From: Cryptomeria japonica
Taxonomy: Eukaryota; Streptophyta; Pinopsida; Cupressales; Cupressaceae
Reading direction: 5' to 3'
NCBI RefSeq assembly: GCF_030272615.1
Contig: NC_081409.1
Coordinates: 531,337,791-531,401,790, forward strand
DNA length: 64,000 nucleotides
Translations under genes and position numbers: made by a program
Notes under the pieces: model-generated
The model's database searches: none
Seen by the model: the letters and a program-made list of their open reading frames with translations, nothing else
Told to the model about the DNA's origin: nothing
Shown: one piece after another, positions 22,845-34,659 of the stretch
Position numbering within the stretch: the first letter of the stretch is position 1
Layout of the letters: the number at the start of each line of letters is the position of its first letter

Positions 22845-23408
22845 GTTACTGCCTGTAATTTAATAAAAGTTCTGATATGATCTGATCCATGGTGATGTCC
22901 AGTTTGATTCAGACTCAAGCCTGATTCTTAGTCGATATACTCTTCTTCTTACCAATTCTTGACATTAGGCCCGGTGCTCAGATTGAGCGATCCAAATAGG
23001 ATATATATAAAAGATATAAAGATTCGATGATGCTGAATGGGTACGGGTTCTGTATTAAATATCTCAAAAGTCTGATCGATTGCATCTCTTCATTTGGAGT
23101 AGACATATCCCTTTCTTCAATCGTGGCTCTTCACATTCACTAATCGCATCCTTTAGTGTGTATTCAAGTTACTTAGTATTTGCTTTAATAATTATCTTTA
23201 TTTATTTTGCAAGTTACCAATCAGGATGAATGCAATTCTATTATATATAATTTTTATTGAATATATTTTTCTGAATTTACTTATTATATTTGTTTCTAAT
23301 TACATTGTTATGATAATGAATGTTTACTTATTACATTGTTATGATAATGAATGTTTACTTATTACATTTTTATTTTATTGGATTCATAATCAGGGGCATG
23401 ACAGAGTA

Positions 23409-24090
23409 CTAGTACGTGTACCCAATTTTTACTACTAGTACTCAATAACATAGCGTGAACCAATAAATCCTAATTGACACACTATATTAGTGCATAGAAC
23501 AAATTTATTAATGCACCTAAGTAATTACAGAAGTGTAAGGCTTCCCTTCCATTATAAACACAAAATTTTAACTTAAAAAGCCAGAGGAGAAACTGTCAAT
23601 CAAGGAAATTATCATGATGGTTACTAACTATCTATATCACTAGAAGCCCATATTTCACAAGTTGATTTAAGGATGGATTGATGAGCACCCCTTAGCCATG
23701 CTTAAATTTGGCCCACTAAAAATGGAAGGACGATCTATTTACACTTCAAATTAGCTAAAACAAATCAAATCACATAATTATTTTCAACATCGTACCATCT
23801 ACCTCAATATGCATTAAGGCTTGCACTAGGAAATATTATTACAAATTAGATGCATCGCTGGAAAGTGTACTAATGAAAATGTCCTGGGATCCATAATTTG
23901 AGATGGTGGACAAGTTTGTGATGTTCAAATACTTTCTGTCAACTTTATTGTAAATTTTAGCCTTCTCTTTCTTGAATAAGTTATATTGATAGCACTAGCA
24001 TTGTTAGAGGTCTGTAAACTTTCTACCTAATAATATTTGAGAAGGTGGGATTTGTAAAACTTCTACATAATAATATTTGAGGTGTTGGTA
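23409..24090. other. Unassigned DNA between L and the end of element G
   Basis: No ORF or motif recognised. Probably older genomic or intron sequence. Confidence 0.35.
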
Positions 24091-24096
24091 TGTTCA

Positions 24097-25092
24097 TGTA
24101 ATGTCCCCATTTTAAGCAAAATTGATTTGTAAGCAACTAACCTAGATTTTGAGTTTTTCTGTATGCTTCTTGGTGAGTTGGGGAGAACTCCAAAGTTCTT
24201 GGAGTGCTCAAGATGTTTCTTGCAGAGATGTTGTTGGCAATGAGCTCAGTTGGTCTTGGTGAGCCTTGTGTCACTTCAAAATTGATTTCTAGCTTCTTGG
24301 AGGAGCAAGGTATCTTTAGTAAGTCACCCAGTTGCTTCAGACCATCATTCTAAGACTTCAGGATCACTTTGGCATGATCAAAATTGCATAGTTACATCAT
24401 TATAGTACTTTCACATCTCGGGTAATTAATTATTCATTTAAGTTGTCTAATGTTGAAATATTAAAAAAAGACAACTTAGTGTAATAGCTTGTTAGAAAGG
24501 TGTTCAGTTGTGTTTCAAGATGGACACCTAGGGAAAGGGGCCTTTTGCACATGATAAATATTATTTTTTAAAAAGGTCATTTTGGAGGATAATGGAATTA
24601 TTATTTTCAAATTATTGTTATTTCCCTCCACAAAAGTTACCAAAAGAGGTTGACGGCTCATTTGCAAGCGTAAACTATAAAATGTTATTTGCTTTGGTTG
24701 TAGAGAGAACTTAAGTTCTTCCAAAATCTTTAAGGAAAAAAACCCTTTGATATTACTAATTTCAGGGACAAAACCCCCCCATCTAGTTGGTGTGATTTCA
24801 TCTTCAGTTTTGGTGTTGCAGACATAAAGGATTTTGATGTCTTTTGAAGTTGCAGATTTTGATTTTGTTTGTCTAGAGTTTTTATCAGAAGATTTGAAGT
24901 GTTTAATGAGATTCAGTAAATCCCTTATGCTAGCTATACATTTCACCTATACCAGGCTATACCTTTTGGAATTGATTGTTTCAAGGATTTTGATACTGAT
25001 TTCTATGTCTTCATTCTAGCCGTACAAGTCTAAACATGCAGGTTGTACATATTAAAAGGGCAAAATGATTGTTGTTTGCCCCGTAGGGTACA
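24097..25092 (+). mobile_element. Solo LTR N, TGTAATGTCCCC..GGGTACA, TSD TGTTCA
   Basis: A 996-bp unit starting TGTAATGTCCCC and ending CCGTAGGGTACA, with TGTTCA on both sides (24091-24096, 25093-25098). The duplication is 6 bp rather than 5, or 5 bp if one boundary base is counted differently. It lies at the very end of the G 3' LTR. No protein recognised. Confidence 0.65.
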
Positions 25093-25287
25093 TGTTCAAA
25101 ACATAACAGAATGCAAGTATAACATAACAATACACATATCCACAATGTATAGAGAATTCACAAATATATTCATTGATCACAGAGTTACAATGTATCTCCA
25201 TAACAGCATTTTCCGTCTAACATAACATCACCCGAAGATAAGTACATAGACATTTATAAGGGTGTCGATCGACTGAGAGTGCCAACA
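25093..25287 (-). mobile_element. G 3' LTR, distal part (TATA box to 3' end)
   Basis: Together with 42678-42750 this forms an LTR of about 270 bp once B is removed. The join is supported by B's near-duplication CAACA/CAACC and by continuous GTCGA-rich text on both sides. On the minus strand it contains a TATA-like CCCTTATAAATG (around 25255), then AATGAATATATTTG, and ends TTTTGAACA. Assigned to element G by position; the partner 5' LTR is outside the window. Confidence 0.55.
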
Positions 25288-25790
25288 TATTGCCCCCTAC
25301 TTCGTTTTTTTTAAATTGCCTATCCATGGGAAATTCTTCCTTCCTTATCGCACTTGCCCTATCAGTGAAATCCTAACATGTCAAAGCTATGTTTGATTTT
25401 CCCAAATTTCACTTACACCCGATATCGTGATAGAATGAAGAGTTAATTCTTATCGGGTGGCGACCGATCAATCCTCACAATTCTCACTTCTTATTCCTCT
25501 TCGATACCCGATGCCCCTCACGAACCGATATCGGAATATCGGAGGTTTCCAAGCTCTTTTCCTATCGGTCTCTAAGTCAGCCCACCGCCATGCACAATTT
25601 CCAAAAGTGAACCAAAGGAGATTTGCGAAGTACCATCATTAATGACAGATTAAACGATTAAGAACATGCGCAAGATAGCGGCACGAGCAGTAATTCTTGA
25701 TATTACTACTTTTCTGCCAACAGAATTAAATGCACCACCTTTGAAGACTGACTGAAGTAACACATGCCATCATGAACTCCCTCTATCGAA

Positions 25791-26024
25791 ATGGTTTTGC
25801 CTCGTGATAATCAACTGCCATTTGATAACCCAGACCTGAATTGGCCGGAAAACCAGCAAGGAAACATCATCCAAGGGTTGCATGATCTTGCATGGAAACA
25901 ACAAACCGATTTTGTCGGATATAGAAAAACTATCGCTCTATTAGAAAAGATTGCAAAGCAAGCCAGAAATCACAAACAGCGCCTGGAAGAGGAAATCATT
26001 GCAAGAAGAAATCATAGTGATTAG
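25791..26024 (+). CDS. B 5' LTR: 77-residue U3 ORF
   Basis: MVLPRDNQLPFDNPDLNWPE... continues with a helical, charged region (LLEKIAKQARNHKQRLEEE). The same frame is open in the other LTR (29240-29473) with nine amino-acid differences by eye. It precedes the LTR TATA box and therefore lies in U3, not in the usual coding interior. Function unknown. A TAG separates it from the next in-frame ORF in both LTRs. Confidence 0.45.
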   Translation: MVLPRDNQLPFDNPDLNWPENQQGNIIQGLHDLAWKQQTDFVGYRKTIALLEKIAKQARNHKQRLEEEIIARRNHSD

Positions 26025-26033
26025 TCTAAGAAG

Positions 26034-26210
26034 ATGGTTCTCAAGGGGAAAGGTCCCATGGTACAGCCGGATGTTGAACACATGCAAGATGACATCCCTT
26101 TCAACCTGACCGACCTTGCTCGGGAGCTTATCGAAGATGAAGATGAATTTTCAGCAATCCTCTGGGTACTTATAGAAGAGGAGACGAAGGCAAAGATGAT
26201 CGATAATTAG
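26034..26210 (+). CDS. B 5' LTR: second U3 ORF, 58 residues
   Basis: In frame with the previous ORF after one TAG. MVLKGKGPMVQPDVEHMQDD then an acidic helix (LARELIEDEDEFSAILWVLIEEE). It stops at TAG (26208) where the other LTR reads CAG and continues to 71 residues. Function unknown. Confidence 0.4.
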   Translation: MVLKGKGPMVQPDVEHMQDDIPFNLTDLARELIEDEDEFSAILWVLIEEETKAKMIDN

Positions 26211-26390
26211 ATTGTTGGTCGGAATCTAGTGCCCGAAGAAGGAGTGTGAAGTTGACAGTTGTTTATAATATGAGTTTAGTGTTAGTTCTGGTAATTTTTG
26301 TTCTTATCTGAAATCATGTTTAAAAGGTCGTTTTCAAGACCATTACTCTAAAAACGAACCGTTTCTTGAAAACAGAAAAGGGGATTTAGA

Positions 26391-26400
26391 TATAAAAAGG
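26391..26400 (+). promoter_or_regulatory. TATA box of B 5' LTR
   Basis: TATAAAAAGG preceded by GATTTAGA, about 570 bp before the LTR end. The same site is present in the right LTR near 29839. Confidence 0.6.
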
Positions 26401-26968
26401 GGTAATTAGTGGATAGAAAGGGGGGAGGAAGACTGAAAAAGAAGAGTTTGTGTTGTTTTTAAGAGACAAGTTGATTTTACTGTTTATCCTTGAATATGGA
26501 AATTTTGAACAGTTTATCTATATGATTAGAGTATGTGCTACAATAGATTTTGTGTTCTTCTTATGTGAATGCATCTTGTTCTAAGTTTTCATATGATGAG
26601 TTATCTTAAGGCTTGTTTCCCCAAATTCATTTGTTGTTATATGGTGTTCATCTTTGTGTGAGTATTGTATGACAATGGTTAGTTGATGATTTGCCTGATG
26701 GGATTCTTTCGTTATCTATATGGTTGGTTATCTTACCTTTAGGACCTTCAATTTAGAAGTTTTGCCTTTCCTGCTTTTTTGTCAGAAGCACACCCAGAAA
26801 AACCCCAAATTTATATCATAAGAGGGAGTTGTACCTTTAAAATTTAGAGGAAAGTTGCAGAATAGAACGTAACTTCTCCAAATGTTGATTAATGGTTTAT
26901 TCTCTAGTCTGGGCTAGGAGTCATATCACAACATTCCAAAGAGAGCAAAATCTGTTAACCAACAGATT

Positions 26969-26987
26969 TGGCGACTCTGCTGGGGAC
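26969..26987 (+). promoter_or_regulatory. Primer binding site of B, tRNA-Arg type
   Basis: TGGCGACTCTGCTGGGGAC four bases after the LTR. It matches the complement of the plant tRNA-Arg 3' end (TGGCGACTCCACTGGGGA) at all but two positions. Confidence 0.8.
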
Positions 26988-27037
26988 AGAGGGGAATTAG
27001 TACCTTCTTGCTTCCAACAGGAGGCTGGCGATTCTAA

Positions 27038-28477
27038 TTGATCATAAATCTCAGAAAAATGTTTCAATGCCGAACAAATAAATCCAGAAGACGACCCACA
27101 CCAACAATTGAAGAAATAGTAGCTAAGGATGATAAGGTACTCCTTTCTTTCTGGAATTCCTTCAAACAGAGTGTCTTTGAGGCTGAAAGGAAAGGGTTAC
27201 ATCCATCTAAAGATTATAAATCCGCACTATTGGCAAAGGGTTTGTGTCATAGATATTACTTGCTCAAAGACCTTGAGCAAGAGATTCATAAGTTACAGGC
27301 AAAAGTAGAAAGATTAAGGTTTCTTAAAGAAGAACCAAAAAGTGAAGACCGTGGCTCTTATAATTTCACTGTTCTTGGTAGGCAAGATTTTGTGCAAGCA
27401 TTGACTGAGTCCAGTAATTTATACCTTGAGAAAAGATCAGTACAAGATGAAAATCATGTTGTCTTTATTCCAAATTGGTGTCTGGAATGTTCACATAGTG
27501 ACGTTCTGGGTGGAATTGCTGATGAAGACGGTCACATCACTGAAGTTAAAGAAAATGTATCTTCCAGTGGCCTCCATAATGTAAGAAGAGGTATGAATAA
27601 CACTATAGCTAACCCCATTTTTGTTTCTGAAGTTAGAGATTTTCTCCTTTGATATAGATGAAGAAAAAGGGAATAATGTTCTTGAGAAGCCTACTAAAGA
27701 AATGGAAACGTTCATCTTTAATGATAATTCAGTATCATATAAGGTTGAAAAAGGATCAAGAAGTTTAGAAATTGGCCAAACAAATATCTGTTTAGTGCAA
27801 CCTGAATATCTGGCATTTAGATTTCCAAAAAAGGAAGGAAAAGAAGATGATATACAAGAAAAGGTAATATGTCCCCCCATCTTGGAAACTCTCTTCATAA
27901 AAAAGGTATTATGCAAACTCAGGAGATTCTGTCCCAATTTCTCGGCACCCATAATAATGTTTCAATCAATAAAAAAGAGGTGAAGGAGCGTGGAAAAGGT
28001 GTAGATGGAATGCATTGTACCCTTAGTGATGATTTCATCTGCAAAAAAAGAATAGAAGCCATCCCTGACAAATTTGATCCCATAGTAGTAGAGTGTGGCA
28101 TTCTGAAACCACAACCAGTGGCTGCAAGTGTAAAGGATGATTTATTGTGTAGTTCAGAAAAAGAAGGCTTGAGTTTAGATGATTCTTTTCTGTGTCCTGC
28201 TAAGACCCATGAAGTTACAAGTGATGGTGAGCCTGGTTACTTTATGGAGATCTTGCACAAAGCTAAAGAAGAAGTTAGAGGTAGTCCGAAAATTTATAAT
28301 GAAGAATGGTTGTTTGGGCATGAGTATACATACAAGAAGTCTTTGCGCCCTTCTTGTCTAAGACTCAACATTGGAACAGTCGTCAAGTGGCTATTATTTC
28401 CTACCATTTCCTATGATCAGAATTTATTTTTTCGTAAAGGCTCCTATTTTACTCAATCAGTCAATGGCTTCGCATGA
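27038..28477 (+). pseudogene. B: broken internal ORF, unknown protein
   Basis: Three overlapping plus-strand frames (27038-27652, 27621-27983, 27869-28477) together cover most of the interior, which suggests one former ORF of about 450-480 residues with two frameshifts. The first part is basic and helical (MIINLRKMFQCRTNKSRRRP, KDLEQEIHKLQAKVERLRF) and could be Gag-like. I see no zinc knuckle and no protease or pol motif. Not recognised. Confidence 0.45.
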
Positions 28478-28649
28478 ACAAATTCATAAGCATTCTGAGG
28501 TAGGGTCTTATGACCTTGTATATATTTTGGGCGATTTTGGTGTGGCTTTTTCAATTTCTTTTTGCTTCATTTTTGTCTTGTTCCTTTTGAGTTTGCACTT
28601 TTGCCCCTCTACTTGCCTCCACGTAATGTCGTTTCCTTCTGCATTTTCT

Positions 28650-28682
28650 GACTCTGTAGCCCAACGGATAAGGCACTGGTCT
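28650..28682 (+). other. tRNA-Arg-like 5' half next to the B 3' LTR
   Basis: GACTCTGTAGCCCAACGGAT followed by AAGGCACTGGTCT resembles the acceptor, D-arm and start of the anticodon arm of plant tRNA-Arg, the same isotype as the B primer. Similarity ends at the anticodon loop and no T-arm or B box follows, so it is not a tRNA gene. It lies 60 bp before the 3' LTR. Confidence 0.5.
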
Positions 28683-29239
28683 TTGTGTAAAGCTCTCAAT
28701 TCTTTGCGTCCCCTTAGTCCTTCTCACCAGACAGGGCCAGTTGTTGCCCACTACTTCATTTTTTTAAATTGCCTATCCATAGGAAGTTCTTCCTTATCGC
28801 ACTTGCCCTATCAATGAAATCCTAAAATGTTGAAGCTATGTTTGATTTTCCCAAATTTCACTTTCACCCGATATCGTGATAGAATGAAGAGTTAATGCTT
28901 ATCAAGCGGCGACCAATCAATCCTCACAGTTCTCACTTCGTATTCCTCTCCAATACCCAATGCCCCTCACGAACCGGTATCAGAATATCAGAGGTTTTCA
29001 AGCTCTTTTCCTATCAGTCTGTAAGTCAGTCCATTGCCATGCACAATTTCCAAAAGTGAACCAAAGGAGATTTGCGAAGTACCATCATTAATGATAGATT
29101 AAACGATTAAGAACATGCGCAAGATAGCGGCATGAGCAGTAATTCTTGATATTATTACTTTTCTGCCAACAGAATTAAATGCACCACCTTTGAAGACTGA
29201 CTAAAGTAACACATGCCATCATGAACTCCCTCTGTCGAA

Positions 29240-29473
29240 ATGGTTTTGCCTCATGATAACCAATTGCCATTCGATAACCCAGACCTAAATTGGCCGGAAA
29301 ATCAGCAAGGAAACATCATCCACGGGTTGCATGCTCTTGCATGGAAACAACAAACCGATTTTGTTGAATATAGAAAGACTATCGCTCTATTAGAAAAGAT
29401 TGCAGAGCAAGCCAGAAATCACGAACAACGCCTAGAAGAGGAAATCATTGCAAGAAGAAATCCTGGTGATTAG
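29240..29473 (+). CDS. B 3' LTR: 77-residue U3 ORF
   Basis: Partner of 25791-26024 (MVLPHDNQLPFDNPDLNWPE...), open over the same length. Function unknown. Confidence 0.45.
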   Translation: MVLPHDNQLPFDNPDLNWPENQQGNIIHGLHALAWKQQTDFVEYRKTIALLEKIAEQARNHEQRLEEEIIARRNPGD

Positions 29474-29482
29474 TCTAAGAAG

Positions 29483-29698
29483 ATGGTACTCAAGGGGAAA
29501 GGTCACATGGTACAGCCGGATGTTGAACACATGCAAGATGACATCCTTTTCGACCTGACCAACCTTTCTCGGGAGCTTATAGAAGATGAAGATGAATTTT
29601 CAGCAGTCCTCTGGGTACTCATAGAAGAGGAGACGAAGGCAGAGATGATCGATAATCAGATTGCCAGTTGGAATCCAATGCCCGAGGAAGGAGTGTGA
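29483..29698 (+). CDS. B 3' LTR: second U3 ORF, 71 residues
   Basis: Partner of 26034-26210, but without the premature TAG, ending NQIASWNPMPEEGV. Shows the longer ancestral reading. Confidence 0.42.
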   Translation: MVLKGKGHMVQPDVEHMQDDILFDLTNLSRELIEDEDEFSAVLWVLIEEETKAEMIDNQIASWNPMPEEGV

Positions 29699-31000
29699 AG
29701 TTGACAGCTATTTATAATATGAGTTGAGTGTTAGTTCTGGTAATTTTTGTTTTAATCTGAAATCATGTTTTAAAGGTCATTTTCAAGACCGTTACTTTGA
29801 AAACGAACCGTTTCTTGAAAACAGAAAAGGGGATTTAGATATAAAAAGGGATAATCAGTAGATAGAAAGGGGGGAGAAAGACTATAAAAGTAGACTTTGT
29901 GTTGTTTTTAAGAGACAAGTTGATTTTATTGTTTATCCTTGAATATGGAAATTTTGAACAGTTTATCTATATGATTAGACTTTGTGCTATAGTAGATTTT
30001 GTGTTCTTCTTATGTGAATGCGTCTTGTTCTAAGTTTTCATATGATGAGTTAACTTAAGGCTTGTTTCCCCAAATTCATTTGTTGTTATATGGCATTCAT
30101 CTTTGTGTGAGTACTTATTGATGTATTTTGTACATGACCAAACACAGAATAAAATACCCAGAGGTATCTTATCCTCTCGAGTAAAGTTTCCGAATACTGA
30201 AGATATCGCAAAAAAGGATCAATCGGTGAAACTTCGAGGTTCTGTTATGTAGGTTCTCTACTCGTGGATAAGCACCAGTGGTCGTTGTGTTTACTGTTTT
30301 TCAAGGGGCCTTACATACTCTCAGAGAAAGCTTGTTCGTGTGACTACTTTTCAAAATGAGGAAACAGGATTCCCCTAATGCTAACTGATGTTTCAAAAAG
30401 ATCAAAAGATAAAGGTTTTGAGGAGGCGAAACTAAATTAATCATAAGAATGACTCAGTGATGATTGGTCTTGATAGGACTCTACCAATTTCAATATTGCC
30501 AAGAGGTTACAACTCCACTGGAATTGGTGCGATATTCTAAGGGGATTCAATGATTTTCAAATCACTAAGGGGATAGATACTATCAGTAAGATACATATCA
30601 ATGCCTCCAACAATGATTGAACTCTTAAACAATCTCAATGTTTCCAGTTGACCACACAGGGCGTTCTTACAATCAGTAAGGAGCTAGTGGTTTGGAATAT
30701 GAGTCTTATCAAAGATCAAGCACAACATTCGTCCTTCAAACTTAAAACTTTAAATGCTATCTCTACTAGGAATGATTCAAGAAGATAAACAACCATGAAA
30801 ATAGCCACAAGGATTGCAATAAAACACCATAACTTCAATATTTCATTGATCTCATAGTCAAATAAAACAACAAATGTTCAACTTTCTCTCTTCACTACTT
30901 ATTTCTATGTTGCTGACAATATCAGACTCTAAAAAATTCTAACTCTCTCTCTCTTACTTTTTCTTTCAACTCTCAACTCCTTAAAATGAAGTGAGTGAGG

Positions 31001-31090
31001 GCTTATATAGCACTCTCAAATACAATGAATGGCCTGGATCAAAAGAAGATCGATCGTGGAGATTTTGACACCTAACCCTAATTAGGGTTT
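31001..31090 (-). promoter_or_regulatory. A: palindromic telobox (31074-31090) and TATA box (31003-31009)
   Basis: AACCCTAATTAGGGTTT, two facing telobox motifs, lies about 65 bp upstream of CTATATAAGC on the minus strand. The same pair is present in C, D, E and H. Confidence 0.65.
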
Positions 31091-31197
31091 GTTACAAAAA
31101 AGTCCCCATTTAGATAAGCATTATCAATCCATAGCCAATAGGAATTGGCACAAATAACGAGGAGACAGACCAATAGGAATTAAGTTGCCACATCATT

Positions 31198-34100
31198 TTA
31201 TAACAACTTCTCATCTAGAACTTTGTTCCCCTTTCTACGCTCTTTTCTAGCATATTCAATGAATCTGGACGTGATCGCCTCAATCTCAGCAATGGGAATC
31301 TCAGGAAGATTCTTCATCCATTCTTCCAAGTGAAGGACTTGATCAAAGGCAGTGAGAAGAGTCGACTCCCATCCATGTTCTATCTCTTTTGTTTTTGTCA
31401 ATCAAGAACATAGTAGAATGCATCTGATTTCGCTGCTCTTCGGTGACTGTGTTCTCTTTGCAAAAGATGATCTTGATCTTGTCTTCCAATTCCTGGATGT
31501 CTACATCCGTCTCGATCTCAATTCTTCTGTCAAGGATCGTACACAATACCTCAAACACCTTGTCTTGAATAGGGTGGATGGTTCCCTCAACTCGCCTGCA
31601 TCTGGAATTGATATCTTCGAATAGAACTTTCTCTATCAAGAGCAAAGTTGACCACTACAGAAGGCTATGGGCTTCTCCATTCATTATCTTCTCTTGTGCT
31701 AGAATCTATCTTGGTGTCCTTCTTATCACTTGCAAGACCGGGATGACAACATCTCTAGTGTGAGCAAATGCATCCACAGTTACTAATAGATTATGAATGA
31801 TCTCAAGAACCTGGATAGCCCGGTGGACTGTCTTCAGCATCCTTGTTGCAAATTCAATGGCAACCTTGTAAGACTCATCAATCCAAGAACTCATGATTTG
31901 AGCTAAGCTCTTCATTATTTCTGCCTCATTTACTGACTCAAGGGGAAGGGCATGCAAAGGAGATATTGCTGGATCCAAGGTTGATTAAGATGGCTAAAAT
32001 AATTCCTCCAAGCACTGACCTCTCTTTCTAGTTTCTTATTCTTTTCCATTTCTTCTTTGAGTTTGTCGTTAAGTGTTCTCACTAAATCAGTTGCTTCTTC
32101 CATAGCCTGCTCGGAGGTAAGTGGGCCAAGATCAATTGTATCTAGATCATATTCTTCTGCTAGAATCTCATCCTCATACTTGTCTACCAATGGTGTAGCT
32201 ATCTGCACCTTTCAGGATCCTACTTCATCTCTAATTACTTTTGACATCTTGGTGGCCTTCTTCTTTTCGACCTCTTCATGAGAACTTCCTATGAGACTTT
32301 CCAAGTCGAATACTTGTTCCTCCTCTTCGACCACAACTATTGTCAGCCTCTCTTTTAGCCAATCTGGAATGGAAGACTTCCTTTCCCTCACTTGTATTTC
32401 TTTAGGTAGAGGTCTATCTTCTCTGAAAGGAGATGTTGCTTCATCATCATTCTTTTCTTCTTGTTGTTCGTTAGCACCAACCTGAAGAGATTGACTAGAT
32501 GAATGTTGAGGTGCCTGTCCTTTACCTCGATTATCATTCTGCACCATGGATTCCATAGACTCATCAATTTCATACACTATCTGCCTTTGATCTTCTCCTT
32601 GACTTGCTTCCTTTTCAGGCCTAGAAGATGTACTTGGTGGACGATCAGGATTCACCTTTTGTTTCTTCTTGGAAGGCTCTCTCTTCTCAGGTCCTTCTTT
32701 TCTCTTTGAACCCTTGGAATGAGAAGTATTCTCACTCACACTTGCCTCTCCTTCTTTTGTTCTTGTCTCCAGGGTGAATGTCATGGATACATTCTGCTCC
32801 TTCAACTTCTGATGTTGTACGTCTACCCATCAACGAGTACAAGCTAACACAGAAGCCATCAATGCTCTTAGGTCCGAAACCTCTGGCTCATTCCAATCTA
32901 TCTTCACTTCTTTATCTTCCTTCTCATAGGATGATTGGAGGTATCTACCACTGTCCTGGGCTTGATCGGCTACTCTATAAACTTTACACTTCCTGATGAG
33001 ATCCAAGGGTAACCTGGAATGCATCTTTCTTTTCACTTCTATATCATCCTGAGTATTCATCCAGAAGTCTTCGACTTGAAACTCATGCTTGTACTTCTTC
33101 CCGACTGTCTCTTCTATATGACCATGAGGATTGAAATTCTCCCTTGAGGCAAAGGATGTGAATGAATATAGAGATAACTCCTCTGCATCTTCTGCGGCTT
33201 GAGAATTAGGACACACTTCAATTGAATTTCCTGGCAGGATGGGCATGGGAATTCCATTTCCATGCTTGTGTCTTGATGCTCTAGCATAAGCTGCCAACTG
33301 CCTAGTCACTTCAAGCAATATTATTCTGTCTGTAGGATATCTCGGCAACATGTAGGGAGGTGAAGGACATCCATGAACTCTGATGTATGTGAATTTTGGA
33401 AACTGAATGAACCATGCACCATGCTTCTTCACGAGCCCCTGCGCTTACAGAGACAATCGATTGTGAATCCCTCCTTGCAATGTCCTGGTGATATACATCG
33501 TGAAGGTATCATTGATTAGCTTGTAATCATTCTTTGGTGGATGATGTAGTTGAATATAAGAATCACAAGCCCTTATTTCTCCGGGTCCTGTTCCAACAAC
33601 TCCTCTGTGTGGTAGCCCTGCGTACTCAAAACTTCTGACTAAGGAATATGACATATGAACTCATGTGAAAAGACTTGGTAGGGGCTAGCCTCCTCAACTG
33701 CACGTCCAGGTTATTACTAATGATTCTAGCCTAGTTGAGCTTTCCTTTTCCTTGCACAATCACTTGTATGAAGAAGAACATCCATTTGTCGAAGAAGAAG
33801 GCTTGAGAGGCACCAATAACCCGATTGAGCATGGTTATCAAGTCTTTGAATTCTTCCTGGAAATCAATTCTGTGCGGTGTATTGGGAATCTTGTTCAGGC
33901 GAGGTCGACTTTTGAGCAACCAATTCTTGTTGATGAAGTTCAGGCAAGAATCAGGATCATCCTCGTACACAGACCTAGCTCCTTCTAGACTTTTGTAGAT
34001 CATGTCTCTCTGCTTTGGGAGATGAAAGGCTTCACTTATAGCTTCCCCTGAAAGGTAGGCTAAGACAGTTCCATCCTCGGCTACGATCGTCCTCGAATGT

Positions 34101-34399
34101 GAATCATAGTGTCGGGAACATTCGATCATCAACTCGTGACACTTGACTGTAGGAAGGAAACCTGCAGCCTTGATGATGCCACTCTCAATTATCCTCTTCG
34201 CAACAGGTGACGGCTTGCCGATGTAAGGCACTTCCCGAAACTTCTTCACATTGAAGTTTCCTAGATTGGTGTCTCCGATATTGCTCCACTTGGACACGAT
34301 CCTGGTCTCCAATTCATCATTCTTCTGATCCTCCTTGATGAGAGCCTGCCGGGTAGTGGATCCACTGTCCTTGGGGTTCATCATTTGATAGCTACACAA
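31198..34399 (-). pseudogene. A: decayed copy of the ~1040-residue U3 ORF
   Basis: Starts MCSYQMMNPKDSGSTTRQAL and continues through several frames to ARKERRKGNKVLDEKLL. Landmarks shared with the copies in C, D and H appear in order: SKWSNIGDTNLG; LPTVKCHELMIECSRHYD; INDTFTMYITRTLQGGIH; FPKFTYIRVHG; LPRYPTDRIILLEV; CPNSQAAEDAEE; RLPLDLIRKCKVYRVADQ; a basic Ser/Pro linker; SSIPDWLKERL; and a coiled-coil C-terminus. The frame changes at least three times (about 33.7, 31.95 and 31.4 kb) and has in-frame stops. Function unknown. A Gln/Glu-rich linker (32.3-32.8 kb) is the least conserved part. Confidence 0.75.
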
Positions 34400-34659
34400 A
34401 AGGCTTAAAGTTAGGTTTGAGCATAATACCTTAAGATATGGATTTAAGTCTTCTCAAGAAAATAAATAAATATTAATTTGAAAATAATGTGATAAATCCC
34501 TAGAATTACGAATTTTCAAATTGATATTTATTGTGAATTAAATCAGATTGTGCAAGACCTAACCTTACAAAGGATTGCTATGGAGAATCAAATTAAATCT
34601 TGAATAAGCTTTCAAAAATCTGATTATACATACCCTTTCCTTGATTTTTAGTTATCAAC

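Larger units (their letters stand above)
15474..23403 (+). mobile_element. Solo LTR L, split by element M, TSD GAGTA
   Basis: Starts TGTAATGTCCCC at 15474 and ends GGGGCATGACA at 23403, flanked by the perfect duplication GAGTA (15469-15473 and 23404-23408). After removing M and its GTTAC duplication the unit is about 1.15 kb. Terminal inverted bases match those of I, J and N. The 5' part has a TTTCACCCTTGGGG direct repeat (about 15708 and 15748), and the 3' part a direct repeat around TTATGATAATGAATGTTTAC (23308-23365). No ORF of its own. Confidence 0.8.
25288..26964 (+). repeat. 5' LTR of B
   Basis: Starts TATTGCCCC (TG to TA change relative to TGTTGCCCA in the partner) and ends CTGTTAACCAACA. 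U3 carries ORFs at 25791-26024 and 26034-26210; the TATA box is at 26391 and R/U5 is about 560 bp. Confidence 0.9.
28742..30115 (+). repeat. 3' LTR of B, first part
   Basis: Starts TGTTGCCCACTAC and runs to the GTACT duplication (30111-30115) where A is inserted; continues at 42380. Confidence 0.9.

Noticed and set aside
28650-28682. Functional tRNA-Arg gene
   Set aside because: Only the 5' half is present; the anticodon stem and T-arm cannot be formed.
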